Of a stretch of 5,128 nucleotides of DNA, positions 1 to 5,128 are shown in pieces. The stretch spans positions 1-5,128 of the forward strand of contig JAWVZC010000319.1 in the NCBI GenBank assembly GCA_033722415.1, read 5' to 3'. The translations under genes were made by a program, and so were the position numbers. Origin of the DNA: JAMQKA01 sp033722415 (GTDB lineage: Bacteria > Bacteroidota > Rhodothermia > Balneolales > Balneolaceae). How positions within the stretch are numbered: position 1 is the stretch's first letter; each line of letters opens with the position of its first letter. The notes below the pieces were generated by a model. The model had not been told where the DNA came from. It saw only the letters and a list, made by a program, of their open reading frames with translations, and searched no databases.

Positions 1-1623
1 AGACCCGAAATAATCGATACTGTTATTCAGGTTCACCGCCATGCAGCTCCCGTGATGTATTCCGGCTTTCAGTTTAATGCGTTGTTTGAACCGCGAATCT
101 GCCGCAATCATTTTCTGGGCTTTCAGGATGGCGCGGTAGGCGTCGGCAGGTTTGCTGAATACGGCCATGACGGAATCCCCGATTGTTTTAACAACTGCAC
201 CGTCAAGTGAGGCGATTGCCTGCTGCAGAATTTTGAAATGCTCAATAACCCGACCCACCGCGGTTGCATCTCCTTCCTTGTTGTACATGCCGGTGGAATC
301 AAACAGGTCGGTAAACATCAGGGTTTGCCCGTCCACGGCAATTTTTTCACCTTTTCGGAGCACTTCCTTGTCGAACAGGGTGCGGAACAGCTGCAGTGAG
401 GTTACGCGGGCTGCTGTCGGAGTGTCCCGGCTCCATGCTTTTTTCTCAAGCTGAAAAATCAGCGTTTCATTCGACCGGTTCTCCAGCACAAGATTGGGTT
501 TCGGATTGAGCCGTACGGTTTCGCCGTTAAACCCGGCATCTCCCACAGTCACCGATACATTTTCCCGGCCGTTTTCCTCGACAAAGACACGGGCCTCACC
601 CCGGTGCCCCTCTGTGTGCAGGATATATTCTCCGGGTTTCAGATTTACCTTAAGGTACCGCTTATCGCCCGGCTTCAGATACTGTTTTACCGCAATGTGC
701 GGACTGGTACCGGGGCCGGTAAGGCAGTAACGCTGCTCTGAAATATTCCTGATTAACGGGTTGGGGCGAAATGAAAGGCGGATATTGTGATTAAAATTCA
801 CGGTGAACTCCTGCTGGCATTCGTTACAGAAGACAGGTTCGTGCACCTGGCTCAGTGTTTTGCAGCGCTGCTGATGGGAGCGGCACTCCGGGCAGTAGAG
901 GTCCCAGTTGAAGTTGAGCAATCCCTGGTCCGTAGCGTACAGAAACAAAGTGAGCACCTCTTGCCGGTCCACCGACCAGTGGTCCGCCAGCCGGTAGGGG
1001 GAGATACGAACCAGGTCGATATCACGAGCGTATCGTACAAAATTGATCAGTTTGGATACGAGGTCGGGTCGTTCGGTAGCCGAAATCAGTTCTTCCCGGT
1101 ATTGTGCAACCCGCTGTCGGCCGTCTTTGTGCAATTTGTCCCTGGTTTCGAGGGTGTAGGGCAGCCGCTGCTCCTGTATCATACGGTCGTAGCGCATTAA
1201 CGTTTTTTTTAGCCGCATGCGCGTAAAAAGGCGCAGTTTCAGCGGTTCCAGGTAGTAGGAGAGCAGATTTCGCGTGGTGGCCCAGATCTGGAATCGAACA
1301 CGGGTGCCGCGGTCGTTCGGCAGCAGGTCCACCTGGATCTTCATCTGCCGGAAAGCCCCGTTCTTATAATGGCGTTTAACGCCGAAACGGTATGGCCGCT
1401 CCCATTCATAGGGTTCCTCCTCCCAGGCTTCTGCATGCTGCAGAGCACGGTAGGAAAGCTGGGTAAATCCCTCCTTGTGGTCGTAGGAAATATCCGAGTT
1501 TTGTACGGGTGGAAGATTAAGATTCCCGTTCAGGCGGTTGGTATCCGAAAGCAGAGGCCACAACTCTTCCGCCGAAGAATTGAGCTGCCAATTCCAGTCT
1601 ATGTGCATCACGCTGTCATCCAT
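1..1623 (-). CDS. Class III adenylate cyclase with SRPBCC-like and zinc-ribbon N-terminal regions (DUF5939-type), C-terminus cut by window edge
   Basis: This gene reads leftward and is open at base 1, so only the first 541 residues are present. Residues about 7-150 resemble an SRPBCC/polyketide-cyclase-like ligand-binding fold (ISDW-type start, here IDWNWQLNSSAEELWPLLSD). Residues 244-269 contain CPEC and CNEC pairs plus Cys254, a probable zinc ribbon. A beta-rich segment (about 300-395) follows, as in cyclases annotated with DUF5939. The class III catalytic domain starts near residue 430: metal-binding Asp439 (MFTDLFDST) and Asp483 (KTIGDSVMAVF). Lys479 and Asp537 (IDYFG) occupy the adenine-selecting positions, so the predicted reaction is ATP to cyclic AMP. 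No transmembrane helix is visible, so a soluble cytoplasmic enzyme is likely. The start is the first ATG after an in-frame TAA about 70 bases upstream; Met6 is an alternative. No Shine-Dalgarno sequence is apparent. The cyclase call is strong; the N-terminal fold assignment is by eye and weaker. Confidence 0.92.
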   Translation of the reverse strand, partial: MDDSVMHIDWNWQLNSSAEELWPLLSDTNRLNGNLNLPPVQNSDISYDHKEGFTQLSYRALQHAEAWEEEPYEWERPYRFGVKRHYKNGAFRQMKIQVDLLPNDRGTRVRFQIWATTRNLLSYYLEPLKLRLFTRMRLKKTLMRYDRMIQEQRLPYTLETRDKLHKDGRQRVAQYREELISATERPDLVSKLINFVRYARDIDLVRISPYRLADHWSVDRQEVLTLFLYATDQGLLNFNWDLYCPECRSHQQRCKTLSQVHEPVFCNECQQEFTVNFNHNIRLSFRPNPLIRNISEQRYCLTGPGTSPHIAVKQYLKPGDKRYLKVNLKPGEYILHTEGHRGEARVFVEENGRENVSVTVGDAGFNGETVRLNPKPNLVLENRSNETLIFQLEKKAWSRDTPTAARVTSLQLFRTLFDKEVLRKGEKIAVDGQTLMFTDLFDSTGMYNKEGDATAVGRVIEHFKILQQAIASLDGAVVKTIGDSVMAVFSKPADAYRAILKAQKMIAADSRFKQRIKLKAGIHHGSCMAVNLNNSIDYFGS

Positions 1624-1736
1624 AAATATTGTACCCTGAAAGCCCTGACGCGGAACTATTTGTGCTTCGCGTATTTGATATTAAGCCTTATATTCAACGT
1701 CTTTATTTACAAGAGCAGCACTAATCCTAATTGTTA

Positions 1737-1744
1737 CAAATTTA
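1737..1744 (-). promoter_or_regulatory. Possible Bacteroidota-type -7 element for the cyclase gene
   Basis: Read on the minus strand this is TAAATTTG, an exact match to the TAnnTTTG -7 consensus of the Bacteroidota housekeeping sigma factor. It would give a leader of roughly 100 bases before the cyclase ATG. No TTG at the usual distance of about 19 bases upstream was found; the nearest TTG is 13 bases away. It is therefore a half-supported candidate in an A/T-rich divergent gap. The same gap also holds a plus-strand TATAAT (1743-1748), which lies only 11 bases before ndk. Confidence 0.22.
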
Positions 1745-1759
1745 TAATATCAGTTTACA

Positions 1760-2191
1760 ATGGCCGTAGAACGAACACTTACCATTCTTAAACCAGACTG
1801 CGTACGCAAAAAACTGATCGGAGAAGTAACCCGGCGGATTCAGGAGGCGGGTTTCGAGATCGTTGCGATGAAAATGACCCGGCTTACTCCCGATACAGCC
1901 GCCGGTTTTTATGCCGTACACAAGGGAAAACCATTTTTTGACGATCTAATTGAGTTCATGTGCAGCGGTCCCTGCGTACCGATGATCCTGGAGAAAGAGA
2001 ATGCCATTAAGGATTTCCGGGAGTTTATCGGGGCTACGAATCCGGAGGAAGCCGATGAGGGAACCATACGTGCAGACTTTGCCGACAGTGTCGGTGAAAA
2101 CATTATTCATGGTTCCGACTCCGTGGAGAATGGAAAAAAAGAGGCGTCGTATTTCTTTTCGGAATCCGAGGTTGTGGCGATTACGTCGTAA
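1760..2191 (+). CDS. ndk: Nucleoside diphosphate kinase
   Basis: This 143-residue protein has the usual length of bacterial Ndk. It transfers the gamma phosphate from ATP to other (d)NDPs through a phosphohistidine, balancing nucleotide pools in the cytoplasm. Residues that fit the family are Lys11 in the ILKPD motif, Tyr51, Phe59, Arg87, Thr93, Arg104, Asn114 and the catalytic His117 in NIIHGSDS. The C-terminal SYFFSESE segment is also typical. The ATG gives the standard MxxERTLTILKPD start. No Shine-Dalgarno sequence precedes it, only an A/T-rich stretch, as is common in Bacteroidota. It is divergent from the cyclase and followed within 20 bases by a strong terminator, so it is probably transcribed alone. 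Nothing is missing or unusual in the protein. Confidence 0.98.
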   Translation: MAVERTLTILKPDCVRKKLIGEVTRRIQEAGFEIVAMKMTRLTPDTAAGFYAVHKGKPFFDDLIEFMCSGPCVPMILEKENAIKDFREFIGATNPEEADEGTIRADFADSVGENIIHGSDSVENGKKEASYFFSESEVVAITS

Positions 2192-2210
2192 CGCGTCGGT
2201 TGAACCGCTT

Positions 2211-2249
2211 CTGGGCCGGGTGTATCGCGAAGTATCCGGCCCGGTTTTT
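2211..2249 (+). terminator. Rho-independent terminator of ndk
   Basis: CTGGGCCGG (2211-2219) pairs with CCGGCCCGG (2236-2244) across a 16-base loop. The 9-base stem has one G-T wobble and is followed directly by TTTTT (2245-2249). It begins 19 bases after the ndk stop codon, the expected place for the end of a single-gene transcript. Confidence 0.82.
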
Positions 2250-2303
2250 ACCTCTCCTTCTCTTCGTTTTGGCGGGATGGCATTCGAATAGAAGGAGGAA
2301 CCT

Positions 2304-2347
2304 GCGAAGCTAACGAGAATTCGCGGTTTGACGAGGGGAACGAACCG
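2304..2347. repeat. Intergenic pair of small inverted repeats, possible dispersed element
   Basis: Between the ndk terminator and namZ lie two adjoining short inverted repeats: GCGAA (2304-2308) with TTCGC (2320-2324), and CGGTT (2324-2328) with AACCG (2343-2347). A CCGG-TAAAT-CCGG pattern follows at 2345-2357. Stems of five bases can occur by chance, so this is weak on its own. No convincing coding sequence covers the 213-base gap; the antisense reading frame through it overlaps ndk and shows no family features. I see no clear promoter for namZ in the gap. Confidence 0.25.
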
Positions 2348-2404
2348 GTAAATCCGGACCAATAAAACGATTAATATTTCACCATCCCCCAATGTGATGT
2401 AAAG

Positions 2405-3625
2405 ATGGACAAGGGAATGATGTTTGTGATTCCGATATTGCTATTCCTGGTCTCAGCCTGTGATTCGCCGAAAGAGAAGCCGGTAGACAAAGGGCGGGTA
2501 CAAGTGGGGGCCGAGGTGCTGATCCGGGACCACCTGGATCAACTGGACGGGAAGAGGGTGGGACTGGTGATGAATCCCACCGCCCGGATCGGCGATACCC
2601 ATATGCTCGATACCCTCATGGCGCTGGAGGTTGATGTTGCCGCCCTTTTTGCCCCCGAGCACGGGTTTCGGGGAGAAGCCGGTGCGGGCGAGGTGATCGA
2701 GGATGGTGTGGACCAGGAGACGGGGCTTCCGGTATATTCCCTATACGGCGATACCAAAAAGCCGACGCAGGCGATGCTTCGGAATGTCGATATGCTGCTG
2801 TTTGACATGCAAGATGTGGGGGCGCGATTCTACACCTACAATGTCACCCTGGGACTGGTGATCGAAGCGGCTGCGGAAGCGGATATTCCCGTGTGGGTGC
2901 TCGACCGCCCCAATCCCGCGGGGGGCGACTACGTGGCCGGCTGGACGCTCGAAGAGCGGCACCAATCGTTTGTGGGGGCCTATCCGGTGCCGATGGCACA
3001 CGGAATGACCCTGGGCGAGCTGGCCCGGATGATGGTCGGCGAGCAGTGGCTTGATATCGAGAGGAGACCGGAACTGCGGGTGATCAGGGTGGAAGGGTGG
3101 AGGCGCTCCATGAAATGGCCGGATACGGGACTTCCCTGGCACCCACCTTCACCCAACCTGCCCACATTTGAACACGCCTATATCTACCTGGGAACGGTGT
3201 TGTTTGAGGGAACGACCCTGTCGGAGGGACGCGGCACGGAAGATCCCTTTTTGACGATCGGTTCACCCCGCACGACGATTACGGAGGTACAACTGCAAGC
3301 CATTCGGGATCGCTACCCTGCGGTTTCGATTGTCCCCCACACGTTCACCCCGAAGTCGATCCCCGGCAAGGCGCGCACTCCCAGGTATGAGGGACAGCAG
3401 TGTCACGGTCTTTCCCTGGAAGTTCGCCGGTACGATACGCTCGATCCGGTGGAGTTCGGGGTTTCGCTGCTGGACCTGTTGCTGGAATCAACCGAGGGAG
3501 CAGAGACAACAGAGTTTATCTACAAGCTGGCGGGAACCGAACAGATAGACCGCCGAACTACCGGCTGGGAAGAATCTGTGCGTTTGTTCCGGGAAAAGCG
3601 TCGCCCGTACCTGTTGTATGAGTGA
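2405..3625 (+). CDS. namZ: NamZ-family exo-beta-N-acetylmuramidase (DUF1343, YbbC-like), lipoprotein
   Basis: This 406-residue protein matches the DUF1343 family, whose characterised member NamZ (CAZy GH171) removes terminal N-acetylmuramic acid from cell-wall fragments during peptidoglycan turnover. Conserved blocks seen in order are GKRVGLVMNPTA (49-60), APEHGFRGEAGAGE (83-96), LPVYSLYG (108-115), DMQDVGARFYTY (134-145), VLDRPNP (165-171), HGMTLGELA (199-207), PPSPNLPT (247-254) and LFEGTTLSEGRGTEDPF (266-282). The N-terminus has a short hydrophobic core ending in the lipobox VSAC with Cys19, so it is probably exported and lipid-anchored. Asp follows the Cys; whether that affects sorting here is unknown. 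Length is normal and the YLLY ending is intact. The start at 2405 keeps the signal peptide with a Lys; Met5 or Met6 are possible. No Shine-Dalgarno sequence is clear. It stands alone, without muropeptide-recycling neighbours, and is visibly richer in G+C than adjacent genes. The family is certain; exact substrate is inferred. Confidence 0.93.
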   Translation: MDKGMMFVIPILLFLVSACDSPKEKPVDKGRVQVGAEVLIRDHLDQLDGKRVGLVMNPTARIGDTHMLDTLMALEVDVAALFAPEHGFRGEAGAGEVIEDGVDQETGLPVYSLYGDTKKPTQAMLRNVDMLLFDMQDVGARFYTYNVTLGLVIEAAAEADIPVWVLDRPNPAGGDYVAGWTLEERHQSFVGAYPVPMAHGMTLGELARMMVGEQWLDIERRPELRVIRVEGWRRSMKWPDTGLPWHPPSPNLPTFEHAYIYLGTVLFEGTTLSEGRGTEDPFLTIGSPRTTITEVQLQAIRDRYPAVSIVPHTFTPKSIPGKARTPRYEGQQCHGLSLEVRRYDTLDPVEFGVSLLDLLLESTEGAETTEFIYKLAGTEQIDRRTTGWEESVRLFREKRRPYLLYE

Positions 3626-3709
3626 TGTGATAACGGTTACCTTTTGCCCGGAAGCCGGAGCGCGAGCGGGACCGAATTCCAGAGGGATAACCCCGTGGTG
3701 CGCGAGTGT

Positions 3710-3733
3710 CAGGGCCCGCCCTGTTATTTTTTT
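3710..3733 (+). terminator. Probable rho-independent terminator of namZ, overlapping the end of rlmB
   Basis: CAGGG (3710-3714) pairs with CCCTG (3719-3723) around a CCCG loop (or a six-base stem with a two-base loop). TTATTTTTTT (3724-3733) follows directly. On the plus strand this is a compact terminator about 85 bases after the namZ stop. The T tract is the complement of the last two Lys codons and the TAA stop of the opposing rlmB. On the minus strand no T tract follows the hairpin, so it should act in one direction only. The stem is short, hence moderate confidence. Confidence 0.62.
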
Positions 3734-4467
3734 CGTCGCCACTCGTAGCAGAGTAGCGATGCGCTGACCGAGGCATTCAAAGACTCAACCCGGTTGTGCA
3801 TCGGGATGGTGAAGGTATAGTCGCAGTGCTCCAGGGTCTTCCGCCGAATGCCGCTGTCTTCACTGCCGATTACAAAGGCAAGCGGCCGGTCCACCTGAAG
3901 CTCCCACAGCAACCGGTCGCCCTCCTGGTCGAGCCCTCCGATCCAGAATCCCACATCCTTCAGTTTGAGAATACTCTGGTTCAGGTTGCCCACGCGAACA
4001 ATCGGGATTCTGCCCGCGGTCCCTGCCGATGTCTTGTAAACGGCGGCACTGATCGGCGCCTGCCGGTGTTTGGGTACCAAAACAGCGTCGATCCCCGCGG
4101 CCGCGGCGGTGCGTAATATGGCCCCGACGTTACGCGGATCCTCCAGCTCATCCAGTAAGAGAATACCCGGATAGGTAGTCATATCAAGGGTATCAAGCCA
4201 TGGACCGAATTCATGATAACTGACAGCACTCATCTGCGCGACAATGCCCTGGTCATTAACGGATCCCACAAGGTCATACAGTTTTGAACCCGGAACGTGG
4301 GAAACGGGAATGCGGTTATTGGAGGCAAGAGTCAGAATCGATTGAATATCCCGGTTGTTTACCGACTGCCGGACAAACAGCTTGTCAACACGTTCCGGTT
4401 CATGCTGTAGGGCTTCTCCTACAGGATTCCTGCCAAATATGAAGATATTCTCATCGTTTTTACTCAT
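3724..4467 (-). CDS. rlmB: 23S rRNA (guanosine-2'-O-)-methyltransferase RlmB-like, SpoU/TrmH family
   Basis: This 247-residue protein is close in length to E. coli RlmB (243), which methylates the ribose of a guanosine (G2251 in E. coli) in the 23S rRNA peptidyl-transferase loop using S-adenosylmethionine. Residues about 8-82 form the L30e-like substrate-binding domain, starting IFIFGRNPVGEAL and ending in NDQGIVAQ. The SPOUT knot domain carries all three motifs: DPRNVGAILRTA (110-121, with the conserved Asn and Arg), VIGSEDSGIRR (199-209) and IPMHNRVESLNASVSASLL (221-239). No signal peptide or membrane helix is present, as expected for a cytoplasmic enzyme. The ATG at 4467 gives the standard short N-terminus; no Shine-Dalgarno sequence is visible. 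It converges on namZ and diverges from the small membrane-protein gene. Family membership is certain. The target nucleotide could differ, since related SpoU enzymes modify other rRNA or tRNA sites. Confidence 0.93.
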   Translation of the reverse strand: MSKNDENIFIFGRNPVGEALQHEPERVDKLFVRQSVNNRDIQSILTLASNNRIPVSHVPGSKLYDLVGSVNDQGIVAQMSAVSYHEFGPWLDTLDMTTYPGILLLDELEDPRNVGAILRTAAAAGIDAVLVPKHRQAPISAAVYKTSAGTAGRIPIVRVGNLNQSILKLKDVGFWIGGLDQEGDRLLWELQVDRPLAFVIGSEDSGIRRKTLEHCDYTFTIPMHNRVESLNASVSASLLCYEWRRKK

Positions 4468-4485
4468 AACAATTCTGAAAAATGA

Positions 4486-4515
4486 TTGATAAATAATGTA
4501 ATTCGATTAACTTAT
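4486..4515 (+). promoter_or_regulatory. Candidate promoter for the membrane-protein pair
   Basis: TTG at 4486-4488 is followed after 19 bases by TAACTTAT (4508-4515), a partial match to the Bacteroidota -7 consensus TAnnTTTG. The spacing agrees with the usual arrangement. It would start transcription near 4522, leaving a leader of about 70 bases before the ATG at 4593. The -7 match is imperfect and the gap is A/T-rich, so a chance match is possible. Confidence 0.3.
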
Positions 4516-4530
4516 AAGTGAGACAATACG

Positions 4531-4550
4531 GCACTGCCGGGAATCAGTGC
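4531..4550 (+). other. Perfect 6-base hairpin in the leader of the membrane-protein pair
   Basis: GCACTG (4531-4536) and CAGTGC (4545-4550) are exact inverted complements around the loop CCGGGAAT; a flanking G-T pair could lengthen the stem to seven. No T tract follows, so it is not a simple terminator. It lies about 40 bases before the ATG and near the predicted transcript start. It could stabilise the messenger or bind a regulator as a dyad. It could also be chance. Confidence 0.35.
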
Positions 4551-4579
4551 TCTGAAGCTATAGACCCGCCGCTAAACAT

Positions 4580-4585
4580 AAGGAA
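4580..4585 (+). promoter_or_regulatory. Ribosome binding site that fixes the start of the small membrane protein
   Basis: AAGGAA lies seven bases before the ATG at 4593. This purine-rich site supports that start over the in-frame GTG at 4518, which would add 25 residues with no family-like features and would place the leader hairpin inside the coding region. It is the clearest Shine-Dalgarno-like site I see before any gene in the window. Confidence 0.6.
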
Positions 4586-4592
4586 TAACGAC

Positions 4593-4952
4593 ATGGACTT
4601 AGAACATAAAAATAAGGGACACTATCCTTCCTCTCATTCATCCGGATCCAGATCCGGCCTTGTTCAACCCAATCAACCGTCAAAACTATCAAATCTTTTT
4701 GATCGTGCTCACACCCCGATGACCCTGATATTTATCTCTTCCATCCTGGAGATCATCCTGGGAGCGGGTGTGGTATTTGCAGCAGTGGCAGGATTTCTGG
4801 AACCGATGTGGTTTTCCAATTTCATCACGCTGATCGGCAGCCTGGCATGCGTGGTAGGCATATTTCTGCTTTACAGCATTGTTCACCGGGATTCCGGCCG
4901 GGAACAGCTGCTGAGGGATGCGACCCGAAGAATTATGAATGCCCAGAATTGA
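4593..4952 (+). CDS. Small two-helix membrane protein of unknown function
   Basis: I do not recognise a family for this 119-residue protein. Residues 1-42 are polar and probably disordered, rich in Ser, His, Lys and Pro. Two hydrophobic stretches follow, about 43-68 (MTLIFISSILEIILGAGVVF region) and 73-97 (WFSNFITLIGSLACVVGIFL region), separated by a short LEPM turn. The tail (98-119) is charged, with RDATRR. The layout suggests a helical hairpin in the inner membrane with both ends in the cytoplasm. One Glu (Glu53) sits inside the first helix, which is uncommon and could matter for pairing or function. The start was chosen from the AAGGAA site; a GTG 75 bases upstream is an unlikely alternative. 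Its stop codon overlaps the start of the next gene, so the two are probably co-translated and may act together. It is divergent from rlmB. Confidence 0.8.
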   Translation: MDLEHKNKGHYPSSHSSGSRSGLVQPNQPSKLSNLFDRAHTPMTLIFISSILEIILGAGVVFAAVAGFLEPMWFSNFITLIGSLACVVGIFLLYSIVHRDSGREQLLRDATRRIMNAQN

Positions 4953-5128
4953 TGATGGACACGGAAGTTTCTGAAGAACAGAAGCAGAAGTACGAATCAT
5001 ATCTGAACATCCATCTGAAAAAAGAGCAGACCGATCTGCCGGTCGACGAGCAGATTGTGCTGCTGCAAAAGAGAGATCGCAACAAGTGGTTCCACCTGCT
5101 GGTCAACGTTGCAGCTATTCTCCTGTTC
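4952..5128 (+). CDS. N-terminus of a probable membrane protein, cut by window end
   Basis: The first 59 residues are present with no stop codon before the window ends. The start ATG shares one base with the TGA of the upstream gene (TGATG), and a second ATG follows at once (4955), so residue 1 or 2 could be the true start. Residues 2-45 are polar and strongly charged, with many Glu, Lys and Gln, probably helical and cytoplasmic. A hydrophobic run begins at about Phe47 (FHLLVNVAAILLF) and continues off the edge, suggesting the first membrane helix. I do not recognise a family from this fragment. The stop-start overlap points to translational coupling with the two-helix protein. Confidence 0.75.
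   Translation, partial: MMDTEVSEEQKQKYESYLNIHLKKEQTDLPVDEQIVLLQKRDRNKWFHLLVNVAAILLF

Noticed and set aside
152..730. Two plus-strand reading frames of 100 and 78 codons
   Set aside because: Both are complementary to the cyclase catalytic and beta-rich regions; their Ser/Arg/Pro-rich composition is typical of antisense frames.
787..1200. 137-codon plus-strand reading frame
   Set aside because: It lies wholly opposite the cyclase gene, whose minus-strand translation has clear domain motifs; the plus-strand product has no recognisable features.
1743..1748. TATAAT as a sigma-70 -10 box for ndk
   Set aside because: There is no TTGACA-like box at the proper spacing, and it lies only 11 bases before the ATG; in an A/T-rich gap a chance match is likely.
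1369..1791. 140-codon plus-strand reading frame running into ndk
   Set aside because: It is antisense to the cyclase N-terminus, crosses the divergent A/T-rich gap and overlaps the ndk start in another frame.
1946..2392. 148-codon minus-strand reading frame across ndk and the following gap
   Set aside because: It is mostly antisense to ndk, passes through the ndk terminator hairpin and shows no family motifs.
3488..3776. Minus-strand frames of 84 and 72 codons between namZ and rlmB
   Set aside because: They overlap the end of namZ and the end of rlmB in other frames and include the terminator hairpin; no start site or motif supports them.
4518..4592. GTG-initiated N-terminal extension of the small membrane protein
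   Set aside because: It has no ribosome site, covers the predicted leader and hairpin, and the ATG at 4593 has a well-placed AAGGAA.
4689..5000. 103-codon minus-strand reading frame
   Set aside because: It is antisense to the two-helix membrane protein, which has a ribosome site and a coherent membrane topology.

Overview
The window carries six protein-coding genes and no RNA genes, insertion sequences or CRISPR arrays that I can see. Two genes run off the edges. The organism looks like a member of the Bacteroidota/Balneolota (Rhodothermia-like) group. The reasons are a NamZ/DUF1343 lipoprotein, a DUF5939-type adenylate cyclase with an SRPBCC-like front end, A/T-rich start regions mostly lacking a Shine-Dalgarno sequence, and a few matches to the TTG / TAnnTTTG promoter pattern of Bacteroidota. 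This placement is inference and I hold it at moderate confidence.

Layout. Bases 1-1623 (minus strand) hold the first 541 residues of a class III nucleotide cyclase; its C-terminus lies outside the window. A 136-base A/T-rich divergent gap separates it from ndk (nucleoside diphosphate kinase, plus strand, 1760-2191), which ends at a clear rho-independent terminator. A 213-base gap with small inverted repeats follows. Next comes a lipoprotein of the NamZ exo-beta-N-acetylmuramidase family (plus strand, 2405-3625), converging on rlmB, a SpoU-family 2'-O-ribose rRNA methyltransferase (minus strand, 3724-4467). The namZ terminator hairpin abuts the rlmB stop codon, and its T tract lies inside the end of rlmB. 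A second divergent gap (4468-4592) leads to a two-gene plus-strand unit: a 119-residue protein with two membrane helices and, overlapping its stop codon, the start of another probable membrane protein cut off by the window end.

How the genes relate. The functions are mostly housekeeping or signalling: nucleotide balance (ndk), cyclic nucleotide signalling (cyclase), cell-wall fragment processing (namZ) and ribosome maturation (rlmB). Only the last two genes look like a translationally coupled pair; every other neighbour is divergent or separated by a terminator. I see no defence, mobile or biosynthetic system. The points most worth a second look are the domain architecture of the cyclase, the uncharacterised membrane-protein pair, the G+C-rich namZ, the terminator overlapping rlmB, and two intergenic stretches that may be dispersed repeats.
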